In this document: positions 1-8,621 of the stretch, piece by piece
How the letters are laid out: the number at the start of each line of letters is the position of its first letter
How positions within the stretch are numbered: the stretch's first letter is position 1
Made by a program: the position numbers and the translations under genes
Assembly (NCBI RefSeq): GCF_037975245.1
Contig: NC_092567.1
Coordinates: forward strand, 13,346,876-13,410,875
Reading direction: 5' to 3'
Length of the DNA: 64,000 bases
Source of the DNA: Apostichopus japonicus
Lineage: Eukaryota; Echinodermata; Holothuroidea; Aspidochirotida; Stichopodidae
Notes under the pieces: generated by a model
The model's database searches: none
What the model was told of the DNA's origin: nothing
Seen by the model: the letters and a program-made list of their open reading frames with translations, nothing else

Positions 1-84
1 TGTTGGGTCTGAAGTGGGTACCAGTGAGAAGGAAAGAAGGGAGGTGCCTCTGGCCATTAGAGACAATTGTGGTTTTTTTTAAGA

Positions 85-151
85 CCCTATGGTGAAGCTT
101 AAGTAAACTTATCATTCATAAGCCCCTATGGTGAAGCTTTAGTAAGCTTAT
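85..151. repeat. Short tandem direct repeat, two copies of 28 bp
   Basis: CCCTATGGTGAAGCTT followed by AGTAA and CTTAT occurs at 85-112 and again at 124-151, a 39-bp offset, with two mismatches. Each copy contains an AAGCTT site. This is a local duplication with no evident function. Confidence 0.75.
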
Positions 152-805
152 TTCCAAGGTATGGTTTTGAGGCAATCCTGGGAGAGGGAACACAGGGTTA
201 CCTCCCCCCACCATCCCCTTTGGGAAATTTGTATTTCTAGTTGTGTATTTGAAAATGTTCTCAAGGTCTGGGAAACAGTGGGAGAAGACCTTATAGAGAG
301 CACCTGTCCCCACCCCCAGATTCCCGTCAGTGGGTTTATTTGTACTTCTTGTGTGCCAGAAAAAAAAACTTCACATGGTAATGTATATTATGATTCTTGC
401 ATTGTATGTGTAACAAAGAAATATAAAATAAAGAAGATCTGTATGTTAGAAGTTCCTACACTCTTTGTCCTTCCTGAAGCGGGCAATGTTTTTGATCCTT
501 GGTTTTCCAAGTTTTCTGGACTGAGCTGCTGCCATTTTCTTTAGACCTAACGTACACACTCTGCCAAGGTTTTCTTGCCAATCAAAAGCACCTGGTAATG
601 AGCTTTAACAACATCTACTCACAGTTTTCTTGTTTAAAAAGGAGGGCACTGTCTTATGTGTTGTTGAAAAATACCAAATGTTGACCAATTGTACATAAAT
701 GTTGTTACATTCTTGTATCAAGTTAATTGTAAATTAAGAAACCTTTCGTACTGGAATTGCACTTCCAAGTGTATGGTGACCATAGATGAACAAAAAAAGT
801 TATAA

Positions 806-1084
806 TCACACATTCACCGACAAAACTCTTGTAATAAATATCAGGATATTCCTTGATTGCTTTGCCAAATTGCCAATCAAAATTTCTATCATGGGAATTA
901 TAGCAATTATAGCAACTGTCACATCATTACATGCACAAATAGTCAAATTCTTCTTGGAGTGGCTTAATGTTATCTGTTGGTGGACTTGAACCACCTGCTG
1001 AATAAATTCTGCATCACCTGAACAGACTTTTATTATGGCCAAACAAATTACAAGAAGAAATAAGTTTCTTGGATGACAGTTCAC
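806..1084 (-). CDS. Possible small secreted-protein frame (92 codons), weak
   Basis: An ATG-initiated minus-strand frame begins with a basic residue and a hydrophobic stretch (about residues 7-22, NLFLLVICLAII then KVCSG), which resembles a signal peptide. The rest has no recognised domain, and a second hydrophobic patch (AIIAIIPMIEILIG) lies near residues 58-71. The AT-rich DNA could produce such hydrophobic patches by chance. There is no splice, promoter or homology support. I list it only because it is the one short frame here with a signal-like start. Confidence 0.12.
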   Translation of the reverse strand: MNCHPRNLFLLVICLAIIKVCSGDAEFIQQVVQVHQQITLSHSKKNLTICACNDVTVAIIAIIPMIEILIGNLAKQSRNILIFITRVLSVNV

Positions 1085-1584
1085 TGGTACCTTGAATACT
1101 GAAATTAGCTTCTACCAGACCTCTAATCTTTTGGTCTCTAAGCCTAACGTAGTGCCTATCTGAACGTATTTATTGTTATTATTAGTTTAGTTTAGTAAGA
1201 AAAAGAAGAGCCTAAGGGCACAATGGTTCCTTGCTTGTAAGGAATATTTACAAGGGAGCAGCACCGTCCTTAAATCGTTATGTGGTCCATGTACACACAC
1301 ACACAATATTATTTCCAAAAATATCACAAATCAACCGTTGGTTTTTTGAGAACCTGTTGAGGACCAGGTGACTGATATGAGCAAGAGTTGGCTTTTTTTT
1401 ACAGAACTCACAGAATCATCCTAACTGTACTTATTAAGAATTTTAACAAAAGCAAACAAACCTTGATCTCTAATAACTTCACACATTAACGTTGCAGAGG
1501 AGTCAACTTATGGACAATTTAGACAATTTAGATTGGAATATGGTCACGAAAAATTCAATTAATCAACTTGAAAGAAACCAAAAC

Positions 1585-1600
1585 AGGTCACTGGAGGTCA
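1585..1600 (+). promoter_or_regulatory. AGGTCA direct repeat, 4-nt spacer (DR4-like), in repeat unit 1
   Basis: AGGTCA, CTGG, AGGTCA. This matches the DR4 arrangement recognised by some nuclear-receptor heterodimers. It sits inside a degenerate repeat, so the match may only reflect the repeat's TGACC-rich composition. No promoter is visible nearby. Confidence 0.2.
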
Positions 1601-2344
1601 CCCAAATGCAGGTCGACTATTGGATTACAATAGCATAACTCCCAACCTTGATGGACATTTTGTTCTCAAGTTATTGCAAAAATACTAGTTTGTGACCCCT
1701 AATTGACCTTTTTTGACCTTGGATAACATAACGGTTATTTTGGAAAATGTGCCCCGACTACATTCACAACTTGTCCCAATATAGCAACCATGTCAGACCT
1801 TGTGACTGGAAGTTGTTGCAAATATAAGCATAAGTTGGCAGTTTTTTGCACATAAGCATCCTTGAATGACCTTGGATGACCTGTTGGTTTTTATCAAAAA
1901 TGATCCCCTTGATGATGTGAAATCTGTCCTTAATTTTGTATGTGCTCCAATGTGCACACATCATGTTATTGCTAATTAGAAATCAGAACCAACCTTTGGC
2001 CCCTAATAACTTGAGGCCGGAGTTGGTTTCCTCTATAGAGCACAAAGAGCTCTATCAAATATTGACCAACTTTTTTTGTTTTGCCCCGTATCTCCAAAAA
2101 TGAACATATTTTTCAAGATTTGACTTTTGACCTCAAGGTCAGATGTAGTTTGACACGCTGATTCGAAGAAGCAACAAGACAAGTATCCACCATCCTATCT
2201 GTACTTATTTAAAACACACTTGACCTCTGATAACTTTGCACACGAAGGTCACACAGGGGTCAACCATGGACCATATTGATCGGAAGGTACCTTTGAGATC
2301 CGATTATGGCCACAAAAATTCAAATAACCCAAAGAAACTGATAA

Positions 2345-2367
2345 AGGTCACTGGAGGTCAAAGGTCA
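2345..2367 (+). promoter_or_regulatory. Triple AGGTCA half-site (DR4 + DR1) in repeat unit 2
   Basis: AGGTCA at 2,345-2,350, spacer CTGG, AGGTCA at 2,355-2,360, spacer A, AGGTCA at 2,362-2,367. The last two form a perfect DR1, the arrangement known for RXR/HNF4/PPAR-type receptors, and the first two form a DR4. The first pair is conserved in unit 1 and the third half-site is not. Function is inferred only from motif shape. Confidence 0.25.
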
Positions 2368-2640
2368 CCTAGATGCGGGTCGACTCCTGGATTACAATAA
2401 TGTAACTCCCAACCTTGACGGACATTTTGTTCTCAAGTTACTGCAAAATACTAGTTTTTGACCCCTGATTGACCTTTTTTGACCTTAGATCACATGAACG
2501 TTATGTTTTGAAATGATCCCTTACCCCATTCACAACTACTCCCAAAATATCAACCATGTCGGACCCTGTCAATGGGAGTTATTGCTTGTTTAAATATTTT
2601 GGTTTTTGGCCTCTAACCTTTGGTGACCTTCACAGGCCCC

Positions 2641-3314
2641 AAAAATATAGGGCACATCTACTCAATGTGGTACTCATATACACCAAATATTAGATTGGTG
2701 CAAGCTTCCCTACTTGAGGTACCGTGTTTACAAGCCAGGCGTCACACACACACCACACACATACGCCATCATGAATGCAAAGGTTACGATTAACATCGAA
2801 ATAAAAAATTGACAACTTATGTGGATCACTTTGTTGAACCCTTAAATTGATTAGCTTTACTGAATATGGCTGAGTCACAGAAAAGACAGTGGTCAAGGTG
2901 GCTTAACATATTTGTCTTCTTATATAAACATAGATAGTTCTTCACACCATGACACTAATAGTAGAAAATCTGCCTAACAACATGCTGGCCATGCCTACAC
3001 ACATCAGGACTAAAATGTTCATTTTTATTTTGCAAAGCCTTGTAATGTTTTAACAGCATTTAAACGTGTTATATACACATATACATACACACATATATAC
3101 CAAAATATGGTATGCATGAATCACAGATGAAAGAAAATTGTTATATCTAATCTTAACCTGGATGGAGCATATTTAAAAAGGTTGTTTCTCCAGGTTCAAC
3201 CATATGGAAAGATATTTACAAATCAATGTTACTGGGAACCTGACATGAGTTTCTGTGTTGTGTTGCAGGATGAAAACCTGGGTCAGTCATATTTTAAGAA
3301 CAAAAAAAGACTAC
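2641..3314. other. AT-rich stretch, probable intron, no gene seen
   Basis: Nothing coding was recognised on either strand. It contains a short imperfect (CA)n run at about 2,744-2,765 and mixed TATATACACA tracts near 3,070-3,105. If the minus-strand gene continues downstream of its 3,315 exon, this would be intron or 3' flank. I could not find the expected C-terminal HECT-type exons here. Confidence 0.4.
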
Positions 3315-3422
3315 CTTGCATGGGTTCCTTCTTGCCTGGGATCATCTTGTTCATACTCATTCAAGCTTTCTTGTAATGCCTGTTCCAGTGCCGAATCAGG
3401 ATCATCCAGGAATTCAACAGGC
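3315..3422 (-). CDS. Candidate exon with ubiquitin-interacting motif (E3-ligase-like gene)
   Basis: Read on the minus strand, an AG acceptor (AAATACAG) precedes 108 nt that are open and end in AAG/gtagtc. The peptide is acidic and contains DSALEQALQESLNEYE. This fits the ubiquitin-interacting-motif pattern (hydrophobic-x-x-Ala-x-x-x-Ser-x-x-acidic) at L-E-Q-A-L-Q-E-S-L-N-E. The exon begins by completing a codon with one base, which joins in phase to the exon at 4,238-4,288 (GT plus G gives Val). The acceptor's pyrimidine tract is poor. A UIM fits a ubiquitin-pathway protein and agrees with the family suggested by the upstream exons. No exon beyond this one was found. Confidence 0.5.
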
Positions 3423-4237
3423 CTGTATTTTGATCAAATTATTTGTTATAATATCATCATTCTTAAACATCTGAACTTATAGGGAAGTACAAAAGCCTAT
3501 AATCTTCAGATACAAAATATGTGTGACAGAGTACATGCAAAGCAATACTAATCAATTAAAAGTGATACACTCCAAAGGCAAAACCGTGATATAAAATTAC
3601 AATTTGTATTGATCACTTAGGGTATACTTGTATCATAGCATCAATTGCTTAAGTTGCCTATACAAGGTTTTAATCATAAAGTAACCGAAAAGATTAATAA
3701 CTAATAAAATAAAACAAGTAAAATAAAATAAATGAAATGAAACAGAACTTAAAGAAGTAAAATAAAATAACATCAAATAAATTAACTGACGGTTCAGCGT
3801 TCCCTAAGTCAGTTCTACATTAGAGAGAAAGTATTGGCATAATATGTTTCAACACTTGAGGTCAATGTTTGCAAACAAAGTGTCCAGACAAAGAATGTGC
3901 CCTGCATATTTTCTTTTATTATGAACTGGGAACTATTAAGTGGTGACCAATTCATAAAGTATTGACACTGGTGTCAATGACAACAGTTTACTTCCAAACA
4001 AAATATGAGGGAAAATAAATCCACTCATTCCATGACTAAAACTGCATGCTTACAAAATTTACATACATGGCCACCAGGGTAATATTTTTCAAACTTCAAT
4101 GTCAATGAAAACTTGCAACATGTTTGAAGTGGCTCTGAACATAATTAGTCAAGGCAGTAGCCTTTTTTTGTTCTGGGAGAGAATTAATGACAAGTCTCAT
4201 CATAATTCTTTGCAAATTAAAGTACCAATCCACTTAC
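3423..4237. other. AT-rich probable intron with A-rich simple sequence
   Basis: No coding signal. An A-rich, AAAATA-like simple tract covers about 3,700-3,785. The rest is unremarkable AT-rich DNA lying between two phase-compatible minus-strand exon candidates, so intron is the simplest reading. Confidence 0.4.
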
Positions 4238-4288
4238 ACAAAGTCAGTTGCAATAAATGGGAGCTGATGCACCTGATCCATGCTTTCA
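4238..4288 (-). CDS. Candidate 51-nt exon of the E3-ligase-like gene
   Basis: On the minus strand a very strong pyrimidine-rich acceptor (CTCTGTTTTCCTCTCTTC then TCTTTAG) precedes 51 nt, followed by a consensus donor GTAAGT. In the frame that joins the next exon the peptide is ESMDQVHQLPFIATDF. The exon takes one base to complete an incoming codon and leaves two bases (GT), which fit the exon at 3,315-3,422. It would also join in phase directly to the zinc-finger exon at 5,893-6,020, which ends with two bases. There is no domain of its own. Support comes from splice-site quality and phase. Confidence 0.4.
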
Positions 4289-5502
4289 CTAAAGAGAAGA
4301 GAGGAAAACAGAGAAAAGCACATTTTAATGTCACCCACTGAATGATGAAAGGTAGTTAAATTGCACTTATTGGCCAAATCAGGCACACTTCAATTGTTGT
4401 ATCATGAGCAGCTATGTTTTAAAGTTAAATAGCACATAATTCCAAGGAGCTTTGTGACATGATTTGCTATCTTGCACATCTTATCACAAACAATGATAAC
4501 TCGAAACTCAAAAAGCCCAGTCATGATTGAAATTACAACCTTTCACCTCTACCAAAAACATTAGAGCTCCTACACTGATTGTGATATACCACCTAGATAC
4601 TAAGCATGAGATTATTCCAAGCACCTTCATGAGATACTGTGCAAACAAAGGTTGACCTCCATTGACCACTGGCGAGCTCCACCAAATACAATGGGATTTT
4701 TGCTCTCCGTAAGGTACATCCACACATTAAGAATGAGATCTATGCATGTTTCCTTCTTGTGGTATTTTGATTACAAGCTGGTGTCACACACATATGGCTG
4801 CTTCATTTGCTTCTGGTGCAGAATCAAAACTAATCCACTAGCTGGTATGGTTTAATTCCTAAATTCATAATTGACCTGTCCATGTGTATTTTTATTGCCA
4901 TGACATGTCTACAATGGTCAAAAACTGATTTACCCCCCCCCCCCTCCCCCTCTCATTTCTTAGGAAACAATTACTTCCTCTATTCCTCAATCCAGTCTAC
5001 TTGATATTTCTATTAAAATGTGCCATATCTCCCCTTGACATACTTTAACAACAAACTGGAATATTCAACCATGCAATCTCCATGGTATGCTTAGTTCAAT
5101 TCACCTACATAACAAACAAAAACTAACAAACAAAATTAACACAATGAAATGGCAGAAGTCTCATTCTTTAGTTCCTTTAATCCCCCATTCTTAATGCTCA
5201 ATGCATCTCCACCATTGACATGTATGTATCTGCCCCCTCCCCCACCACCCATTTAGATCCACCTGGACCATGGTGAAGAAGTTCTTGCAAACACAAAGGT
5301 ACCTGGAAGCACATTTATTTAAATAAACAATTTAAAGTATGTAGTGTGGTAGTGAGTAATCACATACATTTTCATTGTTTTGCTGATTAGCAGCTGAAGC
5401 ATGATTGACCAACATGTTTTCTGTAGGTTACAAAAAAGCGGTTTTGAAGTTGACTTGTTAAGACACATTGATTGTTTCATGAGCAATGTCTGTCTTACTT
5501 AC
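4289..5502. other. Probable intron; poly-C tract; no certain exon
   Basis: No supported gene. A C12-T-C5 homopolymer tract lies at 4,933-4,950. Two weak exon-like stretches on the minus strand were examined: 5,263-5,302, and the GGQPLFAQYL frame near 4,620-4,660. Both failed on splice phase or splice sites and are listed among the rejected items. Otherwise AT-rich. Confidence 0.4.
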
Positions 5503-5548
5503 AACAGTTGGAAGGTCTTCATTGTCCAAACTAAAATCATGAGGTGGG
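5503..5548 (-). CDS. Candidate 46-nt exon of the E3-ligase-like gene
   Basis: On the minus strand AAACAG precedes 46 nt encoding PPHDFSLDNEDLPTV, followed by an excellent donor GTAAGTAAG. It accepts the two bases left by the zinc-finger exon (5,893-6,020) but ends in phase 0. The next good exon (4,238-4,288) needs two leftover bases, so a further unseen exon would be required, or this exon is alternative or false. The acceptor lacks a clear pyrimidine tract. Confidence 0.28.
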
Positions 5549-5892
5549 CTGTTTAATTCAAGTGTTGTTCAAACACAAACAGAAACAAAATTCTTATTAT
5601 ATAGGGAGTCACAACACACACAATCACATGCAACTACACATTGCATGAAGCAAACGTTATAACAATTACCATGATATAAGTATATAATAACATTCGATTA
5701 GAGTAGCCATATCCCAAAACTTATCAAATATGATCAGAAACAAAATAAATGGTGCCCAGTAAAATGATAAAGCCAAACAATTACCTGTTTAGCATGAATT
5801 AAATGATGAGAAAACAAAGAGGAAATTACACAACCATGCTTGATCAATGCACTGAATTGAAAGATGAAATCTTAAATTGACCACTAACAAAC
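5549..5892. other. Short AT-rich probable intron
   Basis: No coding or repeat signal recognised between two minus-strand exon candidates. Confidence 0.35.
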
Positions 5893-6020
5893 CTTTGTCT
5901 TATGGAATCTGAGGCTGATTGACCACAAAGAGCTACATGGGACCTAAGCTGTGTCTGTGGAATGTTTCTCTCACACGATTTGCACTGCTCCTTTAGCTCT
6001 ACTGAAACATTTTTCACATA
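5893..6020 (-). CDS. Exon encoding a C2HC zinc-finger-like motif (E3-ligase-like gene)
   Basis: The minus strand shows a textbook acceptor (TTTGTCTTCTCACTTTCAG), 128 nt of open frame and a donor CAAAG/gtttgt. The peptide contains EQCKSCERNIPQTQLRSHVALC cut here as EQCKSCERNIP + QTQLRSHVALC. The spacing is Cys-x2-Cys-x11-His-x3-Cys, which suggests a single zinc knuckle. From memory, G2/M-phase-specific E3-ligase-like proteins of fish, cnidarians and echinoderms carry a similar C-x2-C...H...C finger just after a 'Y-x-R-P-[IL]-Q' segment, which is the order seen here. The exon starts in phase 0, matching the end of the upstream exon (6,659-6,957). No stop or frameshift lies inside it. Confidence 0.6.
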
Positions 6021-6658
6021 CTGAAAGTGAGAAGACAAAAAAATATATATGAAGAAAGATAGTGTCTTTACAGAGAAATCAGAAATGATGAGGGGTATTT
6101 AACAAGTGGCCAATGAAATTTTCTGGTTCCGTAACAAAGATTAAATGTCTTAAACTATCATATGCAAAGCTTAAAATAATGACATAGATAACTGAGTCGA
6201 TATAATTTAGACACGGTTGATTTAATTTCTGTTTTCCCCCTCCCATATGGCCTCACAAGTGGATGAGAAAGACTTAACCACCCCCCCCCCCCATGCTTCC
6301 CCAACTATGTGTTGTTCATGCCTAATTTTAACAAGGCTGTGTGATTCATTTTCTATGTAAGAGAGTTCACGGCAAAAGGTGGAATGCATACACAATGTTT
6401 TCAGTTTTAGACGTATTAGACTCAAAGACTAAGTCCATTCATGTTGGGCAGCTGTTTGATCCATCTGGCAAGAATAGTATGGGAGAAAAAGGGCACATAG
6501 GAACATCAGAATTATTATGATTTTGGTGACATTCCTATGTAAGAGTTGCCCACACACACAAGAAAGTACCTATCAGCTATTGGACAGAAATTATCTAATT
6601 TTCCGAACCATTATCCTAAGTTATGTGTATTTATCAACCCTTTGTAAACGTAACAAAC
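6021..6658. other. Probable intron with C12 homopolymer
   Basis: No coding signal recognised. A pure C12 run lies at 6,281-6,292. The stretch lies between two phase-matched exon candidates, consistent with an intron. Confidence 0.4.
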
Positions 6659-6957
6659 CTTCAATCGGATCAGGCTGAGTTTAGACTGGATTGGGCGCAC
6701 GTATATCCTTGCAGATCGGGCTGCTTCTCGTAAGGAAGCTATCCCGTATCAGTCTGATGGCAACGTGATGATGTGAGGGCCATGTTGCTCCCAGAACACT
6801 TCAAGTTGCCGAAACACCCGCTTTAAGAAGTTTGAGATCATGCTGAACAAGTGTTTCTTTTACCTCTTCTGGGGATGAATATGCATCCATCGTAATTTTG
6901 TTTCCACCAAGTCCTGCATCTTGTAGGACCTTTCTTTGTATGGAATGGTGATGGGGA
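6659..6957 (-). pseudogene. Frameshifted exon, G2/M-phase E3 ubiquitin-ligase-like N-terminal domain
   Basis: An acceptor TCTTTCTTGCAG on the minus strand opens a 299-nt block ending TTGAAG/gtttgt. The first part reads ...RKVLQDAGLGGNKITMD... EEVKETLVQHDLKLLKAG. About 6,812-6,825 the recognisable reading moves one frame over and continues FRQLEVFWEQHGPHIITLP, then a TGA at 6,749-6,751, then YGIASLREAARSARIYVRPI and QSKL. The order (AGLG, ...KL..AG-F, ...LP..xY, LR...A..YVRPIQ) matches what I recall of a domain found before a zinc knuckle in G2E3/HECT-like proteins of marine animals. The frame change plus the stop means this copy cannot make the domain as written, unless the sequence contains errors. 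The second frame ends in phase 0, as the zinc-finger exon requires. The family name is from memory and unverified. Confidence 0.55.
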
Positions 6958-7509
6958 CTGCAAGAAAGACAAAAATGTGTTTTGTTATGTTTTCCGTTGA
7001 CCTAGTTGTGAGAGTGTACTTGAGGTTTGTTTCTCAAGAAAAACAAGTTTGCATCTGCTGGACCAAGCAATTTGAAGATTTCCACAAATAATTCAGTTGT
7101 CTGCCGGACAACCTCAAATGCGATTTCGGTTGTCCGAAAGAAGTTTTAGTCGTCTCGGGCGATATGACGACCATGAAATTTCTGCCCTGCCTAAGCCTAT
7201 CACATGTTAGGTCTTTGTGTAGGCAAAATCTGTATACAATTTTCTTGTGGAATATCAAGGGATGCAAACTACTAGGCATGAAATTTGATGCCCTGTGGCT
7301 TTCCAGTGTAACAATTTCATTTAAGCCTACTAAGATGGTTTAAGTATTTTCGTGAACACAGAGATGAGCAATTTAAAAAGTCAGACATGCTCATCAGCAA
7401 GAGATTGAATGGAATTTATTAATGATGGCAGCAGGAAACAATCAAGAGCCTACCTTCAAATTATGTTGCCTGTAGGCCTATAATCAGTGTGATGACGAGT
7501 GAGGCTATA

Positions 7510-7541
7510 CTAAGAGTCTTTGGTCTTGTCTAGACTCTTAG
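7510..7541. repeat. 10-bp perfect inverted repeat, 12-nt loop
   Basis: CTAAGAGTCT at 7,510-7,519 is the exact reverse complement of AGACTCTTAG at 7,532-7,541. A further AGGCT/AGCCT pairing lies just outside if a 3-nt bulge is allowed. It could be a remnant of a small transposon or chance. No run of T follows to suggest a terminator. Confidence 0.5.
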
Positions 7542-8225
7542 CCTAGTTTTGTTGGTTGCCAATATAACGGTAGCCCTAATTTAGTTGTAAGTTAATCGTA
7601 ACTAGCCTATAGGGCCTAGGCGTTACTAGGCTAGGTCAAGTTGTCAACTAACCTTTGAACAGGGCTAGGCTACATAGTATTAGTAGCATGATGGGCTCAA
7701 AATTGACACACTTAAGGATTTGATTAACAATGTCTATTCAAAGAAAAATTCAAATCACCAAACTGTATGCATTTTTCATATCCCTCAGAAATGTAATGAT
7801 CTCAAAGTATTTGTTGTTCTGTGCATACGCAACATACAATTGAGTGGAATTTGACGACAAAATGTCTGCTGTGTCAAGTTCTTTCATACCCTTAAATTGA
7901 CACATTTGTCGATAAGCTAACTGTAGTGAAGACCTAGGTATACATCCATTGACTTTGGATGCTGTTTGCTATGCTTTGCGCCTCTAAGCTCAGGTCCCAG
8001 AGAGTAGTGGTACTATCATATTGAGGCAATTTTGGTTATTTTTACGGAGTAACATTTCCAAATGCAAAAGAATGAACGTGTAAAACTGGGAGGAGGTTGT
8101 TATCAAAGCTTAAAATTACACACAATTCGATCAGCATATACCTGCAATGGATTCAAACTCGTGAAATATGTGACTCTGCTTGAGTGCAAAAATTTTAGGT
8201 TGTTTAGGTGTACTATATCATTGCT

Positions 8226-8269
8226 GGTAGTAGTAGTACTAGTAGTAGTAATAGTACTAATACTAGTTG
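8226..8269 (+). repeat. Imperfect (GTA)n microsatellite
   Basis: GTAGTAGTAGTACTAGTAGT and similar triplets continue to about 8,269 with interruptions. Translation gives an artificial Val/Leu-rich segment in an overlapping frame. Confidence 0.85.
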
Positions 8270-8359
8270 AAGGTGCGTCAATGATAACGCCTTTAGCTTT
8301 ACTATTATTACAAGACTATGGTTTCAGTCTCCGTTTCACATCATATTAGTAAAAACAAA

Positions 8360-8621
8360 GTGGCTATTCTTACGACTAGTCGTAACAATAATTCCCTTTT
8401 GCGCATGCGCAACGTTGCTATTTTTACGACTAGGCGTACTATTTTTACGACCAGGAGTAACAATAATTTCTGGTTAGGGTTAGGGTTGGATTGAGGGTTA
8501 GAGTTAGGGTTACCCCTACAACATGCGCAGTTGCTTTATTTACTTTGAATTCGCATGAATTCGCCGATGTAGTAAGAATTGTTTTTAAATAGTTGTTTCG
8601 ACTAGTCGTAAGAATAGCCAC
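8360..8621. mobile_element. MITE-like element with 23-bp perfect terminal inverted repeats
   Basis: The 23 bases at 8,360-8,382 (starting GTGGCTATTCTT) are the exact reverse complement of 8,599-8,621 (ending AAGAATAGCCAC). The 262-bp interior has no coding frame. It contains a 16-bp palindrome at 8,370-8,385 (TTACGACTAGTCGTAA), a 14-bp palindrome at 8,399-8,412 (TTGCGCATGCGCAA), a repeated CTATTTTTACGAC motif near 8,418-8,450, and GTAACAATAATT at about 8,382 and 8,457. TAGTAAAAA flanks the element at 8,347-8,355 and 8,626-8,634 and may be a 9-bp target-site duplication, but it sits 4 bp outside the terminal repeats on each side. A non-autonomous DNA transposon is the best fit. The superfamily cannot be assigned. 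Confidence 0.7.
8474..8512 (+). repeat. Degenerate TTAGGG (telomere-like) tract inside the MITE-like element
   Basis: Two perfect TTAGGG units at 8,474-8,485 are followed by TTGGATTGAGGG, TTAGAG and TTAGGG. This is the vertebrate/echinoderm-type telomere hexamer but only about 40 bp long, embedded in a mobile element. It is more likely an internal element motif than a relic telomere. Confidence 0.6.

Larger units (their letters stand above)
1..1267. other. AT-rich flank, no supported gene
   Basis: No recognisable gene. A 127-codon plus-strand frame (161-544) has no domain, no convincing composition and no splice context, so I treat it as chance. An AATAAA at 427-432 on the plus strand could be a poly(A) signal, but nothing upstream looks coding. 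The stretch may be intergenic or the intron/3' side of a neighbouring gene. The only structure seen is a short direct repeat at 85-151, listed separately. Confidence 0.5.
1268..2640. repeat. Diverged tandem duplication of a ~0.65-0.75 kb interspersed-repeat-like unit
   Basis: Unit 1 (about 1,268-1,925) and unit 2 (about 1,926-2,640) share an ordered series of similar blocks. These are GTCCTTAA...GTATGTG near 1,268 and 1,926; CTGTACTTATT near 1,423 and 2,200; GGTCACTGGAGGTCA at 1,586 and 2,346; GGATTACAATA near 1,621 and 2,391; TGGACATTTTGTTCTCAAG near 1,651 and 2,420; and ATTGACCTTTTTTGACCTT near 1,700 and 2,467. Identity looks roughly 70-80% with indels, so the duplication is old. No coding frame or terminal repeats were found. 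It is probably a degenerate non-autonomous transposon or intronic tandem repeat. Both copies are rich in TGACCT/AGGTCA. Confidence 0.7.
6958..8359. other. Upstream flank or 5' intron of the E3-ligase-like fragment; no exon identified
   Basis: If the gene were complete, its N-terminal exons should lie here on the minus strand. I could not identify any. The minus-strand frame at 7,034-7,279 (81 codons) has no known domain. A plus-strand frame at 8,062-8,349 contains a Val/Leu-rich stretch that is simply a (GTA)n microsatellite translated. A small hairpin lies at 7,510-7,541. Confidence 0.35.

Noticed and set aside
161-544. 127-codon plus-strand frame
   Set aside because: No domain, no signal of coding constraint and no splice context. 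It could be chance in a 9.8-kb flank.
4508-4723. Minus-strand frame with GGQPLFAQYL, considered as a HECT-domain exon
   Set aside because: The similarity is vague, no convincing donor was found and the surrounding residues do not fit. It cannot be supported by eye.
5263-5302. Possible 40-nt minus-strand exon (VPLCLQELLHHGP)
   Set aside because: Splice-like ends exist, but it leaves one base, which does not fit the next exons (they need two), and the pyrimidine tract is weak.
8062-8349. Frame with an apparent transmembrane helix (Val/Leu-rich)
   Set aside because: The hydrophobic stretch is the translation of the (GTA)n microsatellite at 8,226-8,269.
8474-8512. Interstitial telomere or chromosome end
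   Set aside because: Only about 40 bp of degenerate TTAGGG, located inside a small mobile element.
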